From Mycobacterium sp. 852002-10029_SCH5224772 (lineage in GTDB: Bacteria; Actinomycetota; Actinomycetes; Mycobacteriales; Mycobacteriaceae): a DNA stretch of 64,000 nucleotides. Position numbers and translations under genes: made by a program. Under the pieces are notes generated by a model that ran no database searches, was not told where the DNA came from, and saw only the letters and a list, made by a program, of their open reading frames with translations. Every line of letters starts with the position of its first letter. Within the stretch, counting starts at the first letter, position 1. The stretch is taken from contig NZ_LZHT01000110.1 of assembly GCF_001667315.1 (NCBI RefSeq), positions 1 through 64,000 of the forward strand, in the 5' to 3' direction. This document shows positions 1 to 7,500 of the stretch, piece by piece.

Positions 1-89
1 CACACTGCGGCGGCCGGGGGGGGCCTACAACCCCACCTTTCGCGGCGCCCTCTTGCGCGGGGCATACCACAACCATTGCCGCCCCGTGT

Positions 90-111
90 AAACCCCCCGG
101 CGCCCGGGGGG
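90..111 (-). terminator. intrinsic terminator-like hairpin after the first small gene
   Basis: An 8-bp GC stem (positions 93-100 with 104-111, 3-nt loop) is followed on the minus strand by TTT. It lies about 35 bp beyond the stop of the small minus-strand gene at 146-301, where a terminator is expected. The same stretch holds long G runs, so the exact stem depends on correct base calls. Confidence 0.45.
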
Positions 112-145
112 GGGCCGGCGCGCGTTCGCGGTTTCGGCAGCAGGG

Positions 146-301
146 TTAATACCAGTAGCGCCTGCCGCCGACCGGACGGCCGATCGAGCCCAGAATCCAA
201 AGGATCGCGCCAATCACCAACAGCACGATGCCTAGCGTGGTCAGCACGGGTACGTGGAAGAAATACCCGAGAACAAGCAGGACAATTCCTAAGATAACCA
301 T
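146..301 (-). CDS. 51-residue hydrophobic membrane protein (DUF6131-like)
   Basis: Reading the minus strand from the ATG at 301 gives 51 residues beginning MVILGIVLLVLGYFF and ending GGRRYWY before TAA. Two hydrophobic segments (about residues 2-14 and 21-38) are separated by a short turn, and a basic/aromatic tail follows. Such tiny two-helix proteins with a terminal GRRxWY-type tail are common in mycobacteria and are grouped as DUF6131; no function is known. The gene is followed by a GC hairpin and lies about 20 bp beyond the stop of another small minus-strand membrane protein, so the two may share a transcript. Confidence 0.6.
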   Translation of the reverse strand: MVILGIVLLVLGYFFHVPVLTTLGIVLLVIGAILWILGSIGRPVGGRRYWY

Positions 302-322
302 TTCGACTTCCTTCGGTGAGGG

Positions 323-550
323 TTAGAGGTTGACCGATGGCATTGAACTTGGTTGCGGCAGATGGCAATCCGCGACTTTCGGGTTGACGCCAAAGTAATT
401 CAACGGTCCGGCGATCACGGTCACCGCAACCGTGCCCGCGGAGGCGCATGTCGTTTGGTCGTTTTTGAAGTAATCCCGTTGCCACGCCGCGAAGGCTCCG
501 ATCAGCAACCACACCAAAGCAACCGTTCCGATGATCCCGCTGCCACGCAT
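323..550 (-). CDS. small secreted or membrane-anchored hypothetical protein
   Basis: 75 residues starting MRGSGIIGTVALVWLL. I chose the ATG at 550, not the one 12 nt upstream, because the sequence between them (GGAGGTCACG) supplies a strong ribosome binding site. Residues 5-22 form one hydrophobic segment that could be a signal anchor. The exported part contains two cysteines (TTCAS and ADCHL) that could pair, and a conserved-looking TVAVTVIAGPLNYFGVNPKV block. I recognise it as a mycobacterial conserved hypothetical but know no function. It precedes the 51-residue membrane protein on the same strand. Confidence 0.6.
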   Translation of the reverse strand: MRGSGIIGTVALVWLLIGAFAAWQRDYFKNDQTTCASAGTVAVTVIAGPLNYFGVNPKVADCHLPQPSSMPSVNL

Positions 551-828
551 CGTGACCTCCATTGTGATCGAGAAGAAGTTTTCTCGTGGACGTGAAGTTA
601 CCCATTCGACTTATGTCTAAACATGCAATGGGTTATGCGGCAGTACTTGTCGGCATATCCCGGCACGTCAGAGGTGGTTGGCGCGCCAAACGGCGACCCG
701 CACCGTCGACGCCGGAAAAGCCGCGCGCCCCGGATGAGCTCAGCTAATTTGAGTATTCGCCCCGACTGGCGATGTTCAGACTCGAATAAACGCGCCTGAG
801 CCGTTAATCATCAGCGGCACTTTCGGTC

Positions 829-1785
829 TCAGCGTTCGGGCTGCGGCGCTCGCCGCTGCGCGGACACATAGAGGGTGGGTGGCATCGAATCCTCCGCGCC
901 CGGCGGGATCCGGCGGCCGTACCGGGCCATCAACTCCGCGAACGTCGCGGTCGCGACGTCCCAGCCGCGGTCGCGCAACCAGCCGTCGACGGGCGTGCGC
1001 TCCTCCGCGTACCAGAGCTCGTCGAAGTCCGTGATCTCGGCGTTGACCAGCTCGGCGGCCGCGGCCCGCATGCGTCGCATGTCCTCGCGCTGGCGCTGCA
1101 CCCGGTCGGGGTCGGTGAAACCCGAGGCGGGCACGTTGGACGCCACCCGGCTGCCCTCGACACTCAACGCATCTATCCGCTCGAACAGCAAGTCCTGTGC
1201 CTGCGCCGGCAGGTAGCGTACGAGCCCTTCGGCCGACCAGACCGCCGGTAGGGACGGGTCGAACCCCGCTTCCTGCAACGCTTTCGGCCAATCCTGACGC
1301 AGGTCGATCGGCACGTTGACCAGTTGCGCGGTCGGCTTCGCGCCGTGCTCGCGCAGGGTGGTGGATTTGAATTCCAGCACCTTGGGTTGGTCGAGCTCAT
1401 ACACGACCGTGCCGTCGGGCCACGGCAGCCGCCAGCTGCGCGCGTCCAGTCCGGCCGCCAGAATCACCACCTGGCGAATCCCGGCGTCGGCCGCGTCCAG
1501 GAAGAACTCGTCGAAGAACGCCGTCCGGGTGGCCATGAAGTCGACCATCAGCTGTAGCCGCGCCCGCAGATCCGGTTCGATGTCGCCCGCCCTGGCCAGC
1601 AGCGCCGGATCGGCGTAGATGCTCCACATCCCCTCGCCCGCGGCGTCGACGAACACCCGCGCGAACGGGTCGTTGATCAGCGGGTTCTCGCTCTCGGTCT
1701 CCGCGGCGCGGGCTGCGGCAACACCGAGCGCGGTCGCGCCGACGCTTTGGGTGATTTCCCAGGAATCGTTGTCGGTCCGCGGCAT
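829..1785 (-). CDS. class I SAM-dependent methyltransferase (TIGR00027/PF04072 family)
   Basis: 318 residues, typical of the large mycobacterial family of putative SAM-dependent methyltransferases related to leucine carboxyl methyltransferase. The N-terminus has the family signature SVGATALGVAAARA (residues 14-27) and INDPFA. The SAM-binding motif is at 106-118 (VVILAAGLDARSW), followed by the acidic strand VYELDQPKV at 128-136. The later block SAEGLVRYLP is also characteristic. Substrates of this family are generally unknown. The ATG at 1785 is preceded by GGGAAGGGAA. It is divergent from the NTF2-like gene, with 125 bp between the start codons. Confidence 0.85.
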   Translation of the reverse strand: MPRTDNDSWEITQSVGATALGVAAARAAETESENPLINDPFARVFVDAAGEGMWSIYADPALLARAGDIEPDLRARLQLMVDFMATRTAFFDEFFLDAADAGIRQVVILAAGLDARSWRLPWPDGTVVYELDQPKVLEFKSTTLREHGAKPTAQLVNVPIDLRQDWPKALQEAGFDPSLPAVWSAEGLVRYLPAQAQDLLFERIDALSVEGSRVASNVPASGFTDPDRVQRQREDMRRMRAAAAELVNAEITDFDELWYAEERTPVDGWLRDRGWDVATATFAELMARYGRRIPPGAEDSMPPTLYVSAQRRAPQPER

Positions 1786-1910
1786 CGCCAGTTCCCTTCC
1801 CCAGAAAGTAAGTTACGCACACTATCCTTCCAGCCGCCGCCACCGGACGCCTCCCGTCGACCCTGCCCTAGTCTTTTTCCCAGACTGTCCACAGGTTGCA
1901 AGGGAGTGCC

Positions 1911-2270
1911 ATGACACCCACCCAATCGCGTACGCCGCGGGAGGTGTTCGCCCACCACGGCACGGCGCTGGCCGCGGGCGACCTAGACGAAATCCTCGTC
2001 GACTACGCCGAGGAGTCCGTGCTGATCAGCCCCGCCGGCGTGGCGCGTGGCAAGCAGGCGATCCGCCAGGTGTTCGCGCAACTGCTCGCCGACCTGCCGG
2101 ATGCCAACTGGGACTTGAAGACCCAGCTGTTCGACGATGATGTGCTGTTCCTGGAATGGGCCGCCGATTCGACCGCCAACCGGGTCGACGACGGTGTCGA
2201 TACCTTCGTGTTCCGCGACGGCATGATCCATGCGCAGACCGTCCGATACACGCCACACCCGAAGGGCTGA
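1911..2270 (+). CDS. NTF2-like (SnoaL-type) fold protein
   Basis: 119 residues starting MTPTQSRTPREVFAHHG. The ATG at 1911 is chosen because AGGGAG lies 5-10 nt upstream; an in-frame ATG at 1896 lacks this. The pattern (helical start, DLDEILVDYAEESVLISPAGVARGKQAIRQVF, then alternating strands ending FVFRDGMIHAQTVRY) is that of single-domain NTF2/SnoaL-like proteins, which form cone-shaped pockets for small molecules. The substrate is unknown. Only 3 nt separate its stop from the GTG of the kinase-like gene, so the two are probably translated from one message. Confidence 0.75.
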   Translation: MTPTQSRTPREVFAHHGTALAAGDLDEILVDYAEESVLISPAGVARGKQAIRQVFAQLLADLPDANWDLKTQLFDDDVLFLEWAADSTANRVDDGVDTFVFRDGMIHAQTVRYTPHPKG

Positions 2271-2273
2271 CGA

Positions 2274-3308
2274 GTGGACCCGGTGAATCTGGAAGCCGTA
2301 GCGGAATGGATGTCCGGGCAGGGGCTCGGCGAGGGCCCGTTGCAAGACGTCTCCAACGTCACCGGCGGAACGCAGAACGTCATGCTGCGGTTCAGCAGGG
2401 CCGGGCGGCCCTACGTGCTGCGACGCGGCCCGCGGCACCTGCGTCCGCGCAGCAACAGCGTGATCTTACGGGAGACGAAAGTCCTTGCCGCACTGGCTGG
2501 TTCGGACGTGCCCCATCCACACCTGATTGCCGTCTGCGAGGACCCCGCCGTGCTGGGCGATGCGGTCTTCTACTTGATGGATCCGGTCGACGGCTTCAAC
2601 GCCGGCGAGGGTCTGCCGCCGCTGCACGCCGGTGACGCCACGGTGCGGCACGGCATGGGCCTGTCGATGGCCGACGCGCTGGCCAAGCTCGGTGCCGTCG
2701 ACCATGTCGCGGTCGGCCTCGCCGAATTCGGCAAGCCGGAGGGCTTTTTGGAACGCCAGGTGCCGCGCTGGCTTTCGGAGCTGGAGTCCTACAACGACTA
2801 CGACGGCTATCCGGGACCGCAGATCCCCGGCATCGAGGAGGTGTCGGGCTGGTTGGACCGGCACCGGCCGACGCACTGGACGCCGGGCATCATGCACGGC
2901 GACTACCACGCGGCCAACGTGATGTTCTCGCGCACGGGGCCAGACGTGGTCGCGATCGTCGATTGGGAGATGTGCACGATCGGTGACCCGCTGCTCGACC
3001 TGGGCTGGCTGCTCACCACCTGGCGCCAGCCCGACGGTTCGGCCGTGTTCAGCCACGCCCTGGGCGGGCAGGACGGATTGGCCAGCACCGACGAGCTGTT
3101 TCACCACTACGCCGCCAACACGACCCGTGACCTGTCACACATCGCCTGGTACACGGTGCTGGCCTGCTTCAAGCTCGGCATCGTGATCGAGGGGACGCTG
3201 GCCCGGGCCTGCGCGGGAAAGGCGGAGAAGGAGGTCGGCGACCAATTGCACGCCGCCACCGTGCATCTGTTCGAGCGGGCGCTGCGCCTCATCGACAACG
3301 AGGACTGA
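2274..3308 (+). CDS. aminoglycoside-phosphotransferase-family kinase (ACAD10/11-kinase-like)
   Basis: 344 residues, GTG start 3 nt after the NTF2-like gene. The kinase core shows the Brenner motif HGDYHAANV at 208-216 (catalytic Asp210, metal-binding Asn215) and the DFG-equivalent DWE at 230-232, followed by IGDPLLDLGWLL. The N-lobe has GGTQNVMLRF and YVLRRGP. This version, with VLRRGP and DWEMCTIGDPLLDLGW, is close to the kinase domains of ACAD10/11, which phosphorylate 4-hydroxyacyl-CoAs. A role in hydroxy-fatty-acid or sterol side-chain breakdown is therefore an inference. It is not likely to be an antibiotic resistance enzyme. Confidence 0.8.
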   Translation: MDPVNLEAVAEWMSGQGLGEGPLQDVSNVTGGTQNVMLRFSRAGRPYVLRRGPRHLRPRSNSVILRETKVLAALAGSDVPHPHLIAVCEDPAVLGDAVFYLMDPVDGFNAGEGLPPLHAGDATVRHGMGLSMADALAKLGAVDHVAVGLAEFGKPEGFLERQVPRWLSELESYNDYDGYPGPQIPGIEEVSGWLDRHRPTHWTPGIMHGDYHAANVMFSRTGPDVVAIVDWEMCTIGDPLLDLGWLLTTWRQPDGSAVFSHALGGQDGLASTDELFHHYAANTTRDLSHIAWYTVLACFKLGIVIEGTLARACAGKAEKEVGDQLHAATVHLFERALRLIDNED

Positions 3309-3313
3309 CCTAC

Positions 3314-3319
3314 TACGAT
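3314..3319 (+). promoter_or_regulatory. -10 box TACGAT for a leaderless start at 3327
   Basis: TACGAT fits TANNNT and ends 7 nt before the GTG at 3327, placing the transcription start on the start codon. The box overlaps the end of the intergenic space after the kinase gene (stop at 3308). Confidence 0.5.
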
Positions 3320-3326
3320 TCGTCTC

Positions 3327-3800
3327 GTGCCGCCCTATCCCGAGGAACCGGACTACTACTCCGAACCCACCGCGGCCGCGCGGTACGGCGGCTCCTACGA
3401 CGGCGCGCCCGAACCGCCCGAGCCCCCGACGCCCTGGTACCGCCGCCCGGCAGCGCTGGTCGCCGCCGGCGCCATCGGTGCGCTACTGCTCGGCGTGATC
3501 GTCTTCGCGGCGGTCAAGCTTGCGGGCAATTCGCCGGCGCCCGCCCCGGCAACGACGACAACGCCGGCACCCTCCACCACCGCACCGGTGACCACCACGA
3601 CAACGGAGGCGCCCCGGCACGACGGCGGTGGCGGCGGGCCTACCGAGACCGTCCCACCGACGAGCACCGACACGGGCACGACGACGGTCTCGCCCAGCAC
3701 GGTCACCGTTACGCCGAGCACCGAGACCAGCACCGTCACCCAAACCGTGACCGAGCCGCCGCGTCGGGGGCCATTCGGCGGGCCGTTCGGGGGACGCTAG
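3327..3800 (+). CDS. Pro/Thr-rich single-pass membrane protein
   Basis: 157 residues. An acidic, proline- and tyrosine-rich cytosolic N-terminus (PPYPEEPDYYSEPT) is followed by one transmembrane helix at about 41-66 (AALVAAGAIGALLLGVIVFAAV). The exported low-complexity tail is rich in Thr, Pro and Ser (PATTTTPAPSTTAPVTTTTT) and ends RRGPFGGPFGGR. Tails like this are typical O-mannosylation substrates in mycobacteria; that is inference. No catalytic domain is visible. The GTG start is supported by a TACGAT box exactly 7 nt upstream. Confidence 0.65.
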   Translation: MPPYPEEPDYYSEPTAAARYGGSYDGAPEPPEPPTPWYRRPAALVAAGAIGALLLGVIVFAAVKLAGNSPAPAPATTTTPAPSTTAPVTTTTTEAPRHDGGGGGPTETVPPTSTDTGTTTVSPSTVTVTPSTETSTVTQTVTEPPRRGPFGGPFGGR

Positions 3801-3803
3801 CGC

Positions 3804-3837
3804 AGCGCTCCCCGGGTTCCGTCAAACCCGAGGGCGC
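3804..3837 (+). terminator. hairpin after the Pro/Thr-rich membrane protein
   Basis: CGGGTT (3813-3818) and AACCCG (3825-3830) form a stem with a 6-nt loop a few bases after the stop at 3800, flanked by further GC complementarity. There is no U-tract, as usual for mycobacterial terminators. Confidence 0.35.
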
Positions 3838-3872
3838 AACAGAATTCGACCGCTTACGACAAGGCGCAAGTG

Positions 3873-4001
3873 GTGACGCCTAATGCGCTTGTGCTGCAAC
3901 CGCAACCAGACGTCATCGAGGCGCTGGAGGCGATTACCAGGGCGGCGAGGATTGTGGTGACGCGGGCCACGACTCAACTCCGATGTTCGCACGGAACTTA
4001 A
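3873..4001 (+). other. possible 42-codon ORF or gene remnant
   Basis: A GTG at 3873 opens 42 codons (beginning VTPNALVLQPQPDVIEALEA) ending in TAA at 4001. It is the only reading I find in the 275-bp gap before the tRNA genes. No ribosome binding site or recognisable domain is evident, so it may be chance or a decayed gene. Confidence 0.15.
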
Positions 4002-4075
4002 CTGTTGCCCGAGGCCGATGAATTTACGCGCAGACCGGCGCGCGAGGAACCGCGTTTGCGCACGAAATGACTGAG

Positions 4076-4148
4076 CGCGCCCGAAGGGATTCGAACCCCT
4101 AACCTTCTGATCCGTAGTCAGATGCTCTATCCGTTGAGCTACGGGCGC
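4076..4148 (-). tRNA. tRNA-Arg (anticodon ACG)
   Basis: The minus strand folds as a 73-nt cloverleaf: acceptor GCGCCCG/CGGGCGC, D arm with AGCTC, anticodon stem TCTGA/TCAGA with loop CTACGGA giving anticodon ACG, and T arm GGTTCGAATC. The discriminator base is G and CCA is not encoded. It lies 42 bp from the neighbouring tRNA-Ser on the same strand. Confidence 0.95.
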
Positions 4149-4190
4149 TTGTTCTTCAGTTGTGGTTCCGCGTTCCGTTCAAGGACCCAG

Positions 4191-4279
4191 CGGAGGCGAG
4201 AGGATTTGAACCTCCGGTCCCCTTTGAGGGGGACAACTCATTAGCAGTGAGCCCCATTCGGCCGCTCTGGCACGCCTCC
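4191..4279 (-). tRNA. tRNA-Ser (anticodon GCT)
   Basis: 89-nt type II tRNA on the minus strand. Acceptor GGAGGCG/CGCCTCC, anticodon stem CTCA/TGAG with loop CTGCTAA giving GCT, a long variable arm (GTCCCC/GGGGAC) and T arm GGTTCAAATC. Discriminator G; no encoded CCA. Confidence 0.95.
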
Positions 4280-4351
4280 CTTTGGACTTTCTGAGGGTAC
4301 CGACCCCTTTCCGGTCTCGCGGAACCGGCCATACTGTACACAGTTGGGACA

Positions 4352-4357
4352 TAAACT
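4352..4357 (+). promoter_or_regulatory. -10 box TAAACT for a leaderless hisC2
   Basis: TAAACT ends 6 nt before the GTG of hisC2 at 4364, and no Shine-Dalgarno sequence is present, which suggests transcription begins at the start codon. Confidence 0.5.
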
Positions 4358-4363
4358 GTCGAA

Positions 4364-5431
4364 GTGACCGCCCGCCTGCGCTCCGAACTGGCCGGACTGC
4401 CAGTGTATGTGCCCGGCAAGAACGTGCCGGGGTCCATAAAACTGGCCAGCAACGAGACCGTTTACGGCCCGCTGCCCAGCGTGCATGCGGCGATCGAGCG
4501 CGCCATTGCCATCGTCAACCGCTACCCGGACAACGCCAGCGTGGACCTCAAGGCGGCGCTGGCCATGCACCTGGGTTCCGGTGTCGCCCCCGAGCACATC
4601 GCCGTCGGCAGCGGTTCGGTCACGTTGTGCCAGCAGTTGGCTCAGATCACCGCCGCGGCCGGCGACGAGGTGATGATCGGCTGGCGCAGCTTCGAGTGCT
4701 ACCTGCCCATCATCCAGGTGTCGGGCGCGACGACCGTCCCGGTGCCGTTGACCGACCACACGCATGACCTCGACGCGATGCTCGCCGCGATCACCGACCG
4801 CACCCGGCTGATTTTCGTCTGCAACCCCAACAATCCGACGTCCACGGTCGTCGACCCCGACGCGCTGGCCCGTTTCGTCGCCGCCGTGCCGCCGCACATC
4901 CTGATCGCCATCGACGAGGCCTATGTCGAGTACGTCCGCGACGGCATGCTGCCCAACAGCCTGGAGCTGGCTTTCACCCACAGCAATGTCGTTGTGCTGC
5001 GGACCTTTTCGAAGGCCTACGGGTTGGCGGGCTTGCGGGTCGGATATGCGGTCGCCCACCCCGACCTGATCACGGCGCTGGACAAGGTCGTCATGCCGTT
5101 CGCGGTGACGAACGTCGCCCAGGCGGCCGCCATCGCGTCGCTGGAGGCCTCCGACGAGCTGATGGCCCGCACCGACGCGCTGGTCCTCGAACGCACCCGC
5201 GTGAGCGACACCCTGCGCGGCGCCGGGTTCGAGCTGCCGCCGTCGCAGTCGAACTTCGTCTGGCTGCCGCTCGGGTCGCGCACCATGGACTTCACCGAGC
5301 AGGCCGCCGACGCGCGACTGGTGGTGCGGCCGTTCGCGTCCGAAGGCATCCGTGTCACCATTGGTGCGCCGGAGGAAAACGACGCCCTGCTGCGTTTTGC
5401 CTGCGACTGGATTGCCCGCACCGAACCCTAA
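4364..5431 (+). CDS. hisC2: PLP-dependent aminotransferase (histidinol-phosphate/aromatic type)
   Basis: 355 residues, fold-type I aminotransferase of the HisC/Pat family, corresponding by position and length to M. tuberculosis Rv3772. The PLP Schiff-base lysine is Lys217 in TFSKAYGLAGLRVGY. The Asn of CNPNNPTS (153-160) and the Asp of AIDEAYVEY (182-190) are the other cofactor contacts, and RPF near the C-terminus matches the substrate-binding arginine region. Members act on histidinol phosphate or, as aromatic aminotransferases, on Phe/Tyr. Being separate from a his operon favours the aromatic role (inference). The stop overlaps an AAGGAG ribosome binding site for the downstream DUF4334 gene. 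Confidence 0.85.
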   Translation: MTARLRSELAGLPVYVPGKNVPGSIKLASNETVYGPLPSVHAAIERAIAIVNRYPDNASVDLKAALAMHLGSGVAPEHIAVGSGSVTLCQQLAQITAAAGDEVMIGWRSFECYLPIIQVSGATTVPVPLTDHTHDLDAMLAAITDRTRLIFVCNPNNPTSTVVDPDALARFVAAVPPHILIAIDEAYVEYVRDGMLPNSLELAFTHSNVVVLRTFSKAYGLAGLRVGYAVAHPDLITALDKVVMPFAVTNVAQAAAIASLEASDELMARTDALVLERTRVSDTLRGAGFELPPSQSNFVWLPLGSRTMDFTEQAADARLVVRPFASEGIRVTIGAPEENDALLRFACDWIARTEP

Positions 5432-5442
5432 GGAGTCGCCCC

Positions 5443-5904
5443 GTGGACCTCGCGCGCAAGAAGTTCACCGAGTTCAAAGAGCGCAGCGGCGACATCGCGG
5501 ATTCCGAGCTCGACGAATTCTGGGTAGAACTTTCACCCGCGGCGCTCGAGGAAATGCTCGGCGAATGGAAGGGTGGCGAGTTCCAGACCGGCCACAAAAT
5601 GAACGGCCAGCTGGAAAAGGCCGGGTGGTTCGGCAAGACGTTCAAATCCGTCAGCGACGTGCAGCCGCTGGTCTGCCTGGACGCCGACGGCAACAAATTC
5701 TCGAACGTGGAAATGGGCAAGGGTGAGGCCAGCCTGTGGCTGGAGGACTTCCGCGGGGAGGTCACCGCCACCATGGTCTACGACGGCCAGCCGGTGCACG
5801 ATCACTTCAAGAAGATCGACGACAACGCCGTGATGGGCATCATGAACGGCAAGGGCGTTCGGGACAACGGCAAGTACTACTACTTCTACCTGGAACGCGT
5901 CTAG
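5443..5904 (+). CDS. GXWXG/DUF4334 domain protein
   Basis: 153 residues from the GTG at 5443; AAGGAG at the end of hisC2 fixes this start. The N-terminal half has the GXWXG-type block (MLGEWKGGEFQTGHKMNGQL) and the C-terminal half the DUF4334 pattern (EVTATMVYDGQPVHDHFKKI, then NGKYYYFYLERV). The two domains normally occur together in a small soluble protein of unknown function, often next to redox or detoxification genes. Translational proximity to hisC2 suggests co-expression, but the family gives no biochemical hint. Confidence 0.75.
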   Translation: MDLARKKFTEFKERSGDIADSELDEFWVELSPAALEEMLGEWKGGEFQTGHKMNGQLEKAGWFGKTFKSVSDVQPLVCLDADGNKFSNVEMGKGEASLWLEDFRGEVTATMVYDGQPVHDHFKKIDDNAVMGIMNGKGVRDNGKYYYFYLERV

Positions 5905-5917
5905 CTTCCGAGCCGCG

Positions 5918-6022
5918 CCGTCGAGTGTGCACTGACGGCCTTGACTGTGCGTCCAGGGCGACGACACGCCGCGCGGACCCGCCGTGGCTTCACACTCAAA
6001 GCCCAGGCTTCACACTCGACGG
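5918..6022. terminator. long-armed inverted repeat between convergent genes
   Basis: CCGTCGAGTGTG (5918-5929) is exactly complementary to CACACTCGACGG (6011-6022). The 81-nt interior contains a further partial copy, CACACTC, at 5991-5997. The element sits between the stops of the convergent DUF4334 gene and the DinB-like gene. It could act as a bidirectional terminator or belong to a dispersed intergenic repeat family. Confidence 0.45.
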
Positions 6023-6042
6023 GGCGAAAGCCGAAGAGCCGA

Positions 6043-6627
6043 CTATCTCGCCGGATTGCGGCCGGTGAACGCGACCAACTGTTCGAGCGCGCCGGCGTCA
6101 GCGGGCACGTCGACCGGGTCGTCGAATCCGGCGACGCCCCGCAACTCCGGCCTGATGATCTGGCGGGCCAGCCCCAGCACGTACTCGGACAGCGGCTCCG
6201 GGGCGTCAACCTTGCGCCCCGTCGCGGCCGCGTAATCCCAGGCGTGTACCAGGAATTCGATCGACAGGACGCCGCACGCGCTCTTGGCGGGCATCTCGCC
6301 CGTGCCAAACGGCACCGACCCGCCCAGGCCGTGGCGGTGCCAGGCGTCCAAGGCCGGCCGCGCCGCGGCGACCACCTGCCGTTCCACCGAATCGCCGTCG
6401 GCGGGCTCGGGAATTTCGGCGCCCACCATGCCGCCGAGAGCCCTGATCGAACTGAGCAGGTGCCCGGTCAGCTGTGCCACATCGAAATCCGCGCAGGGCG
6501 TCCGTCGCGACAGGTCATCGGTGGCGACGGTGTGCAGGACCCGCTGCAGCACACCCAGGGTGTCCTCGGCGCTGTGCAGCTCGTCGGTCGGCGGGGAATG
6601 CGGGCCGGGTCGCAAGTCAGGAGCCAT
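6043..6627 (-). CDS. TIGR03086-type DinB-like / mycothiol-dependent maleylpyruvate isomerase-family protein
   Basis: 194 residues starting MAPDLRPGPHSPP. The ATG at 6627 is favoured over an upstream one at 6663 because a TAGCGT box lies 7 nt ahead and because the longer form would run into echA21. The four-helix DinB/MDMPI fold is indicated by RRTPCADFDVAQLTGHLLSS and EFLVHAWDYAAATG, whose histidines are the expected metal ligands. It matches Rv3773c by position. Family members use mycothiol for isomerisation or thiol transfer; the substrate here is unknown. Confidence 0.75.
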   Translation of the reverse strand: MAPDLRPGPHSPPTDELHSAEDTLGVLQRVLHTVATDDLSRRTPCADFDVAQLTGHLLSSIRALGGMVGAEIPEPADGDSVERQVVAAARPALDAWHRHGLGGSVPFGTGEMPAKSACGVLSIEFLVHAWDYAAATGRKVDAPEPLSEYVLGLARQIIRPELRGVAGFDDPVDVPADAGALEQLVAFTGRNPAR

Positions 6628-6634
6628 ATTCGCC

Positions 6635-6644
6635 ACGCTACGGT
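6635..6644. promoter_or_regulatory. overlapping divergent -10 boxes (DinB-like gene / echA21)
   Basis: On the minus strand TAGCGT (6635-6640) ends 7 nt before the ATG at 6627. On the plus strand TACGGT (6639-6644) ends 6 nt before the ATG at 6651. The boxes share two base pairs and only 23 bp separate the start codons, so RNA polymerase probably cannot initiate on both at once. Confidence 0.55.
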
Positions 6645-6650
6645 CTCGAT

Positions 6651-7475
6651 ATGGCGCAAGCATATGAATCCGTCACCGTGGAGAAGAAAGACCACGTCGC
6701 CCAGGTGACGCTGATCGGGCCGGGGAAGGGCAACGCGATGGGGCCCGCATTCTGGTCCGAGCTCCCCGAACTCTTTCCGGACTTGGACGCCGACCCCGAG
6801 GTGCGGGCCATCGTCTTGACCGGTTCGGGCCGCAACTTCAGCTACGGCCTGGACCTCGCCGCGATGGGCGGGACGCTGTCAGCGGTGCTGGGTGAGGGCG
6901 CCTCGGCGCGACCGCGGGCGGAATTCCACCGCGAGGTCAAGCGCATGCAGGGCGCGATCAGCGCGGTCGCCGACTGCCGGACCCCCACCATCGCCGCGGT
7001 GCACGGCTGGTGCATCGGCGGCGGCGTCGACCTGATCTCGGCGGTGGATATCCGCTACGCCAGCTCCGACGCCAAGTTCTCGGTGCGCGAGGTCAAGCTC
7101 GCCATCGTCGCCGACGTCGGCAGCCTGGCCCGCCTGCCGCTGATCCTGAACGACGGGCACCTGCGTGAGCTGGCGCTGACCGGCAAGGACATCGACGCGG
7201 CCCGCGCCGAGAAGATCGGGCTGGTCAACGACGTGTACGCCGACGCCGAGGCCACGCTCGCCGCCGCCCACGCCACCGCCGCGGAGATCGCCGCCAATCC
7301 CCCGCTGACCGTGCACGGCATCAAGGACGTCCTCGACCAGCAGCGCATTGCGGCCGTCTCGGAGAGCCTGCGGTATGTGGCCGCTTGGAACGCCGCCTTC
7401 CTGCCGTCCAAGGACCTGACCGAGGGCATCTCGGCGACGTTCGCCAAGCGTCCGCCGCAGTTCACCGGGGAGTAG
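6651..7475 (+). CDS. echA21: crotonase-family protein, probably dienoyl-CoA isomerase type
   Basis: 274 residues, the length of M. tuberculosis EchA21 (Rv3774). The ATG at 6651 is chosen because TACGGT lies 6 nt upstream. Oxyanion-hole segments are FSYGLDL (63-69) and GWCIGGGVDL (119-128). The catalytic positions read Asp127, Glu147 (REVKL) and Asp155 (VADVG), the same trio and spacing as the three acidic residues of mammalian peroxisomal Delta3,5-Delta2,4-dienoyl-CoA isomerase (ECH1). A plain enoyl-CoA hydratase has two glutamates. I therefore infer an isomerase role in breakdown of unsaturated fatty acids or sterol side chains. Confidence 0.85.
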   Translation: MAQAYESVTVEKKDHVAQVTLIGPGKGNAMGPAFWSELPELFPDLDADPEVRAIVLTGSGRNFSYGLDLAAMGGTLSAVLGEGASARPRAEFHREVKRMQGAISAVADCRTPTIAAVHGWCIGGGVDLISAVDIRYASSDAKFSVREVKLAIVADVGSLARLPLILNDGHLRELALTGKDIDAARAEKIGLVNDVYADAEATLAAAHATAAEIAANPPLTVHGIKDVLDQQRIAAVSESLRYVAAWNAAFLPSKDLTEGISATFAKRPPQFTGE

Positions 7476-7487
7476 GACGGCGACACG

Positions 7488-7493
7488 TACCCT
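7488..7493 (+). promoter_or_regulatory. -10 box TACCCT for a leaderless lipE
   Basis: TACCCT ends 7 nt before the GTG at 7501; no Shine-Dalgarno sequence is present. Confidence 0.45.
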
Positions 7494-7500
7494 CGCTGAG

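Noticed and set aside
4021..4280. Protein-coding frame across the tRNA pair (minus strand 4156-4452)
   Set aside because: It reads through the tRNA-Ser and the hisC2 start antisense, with no domain.
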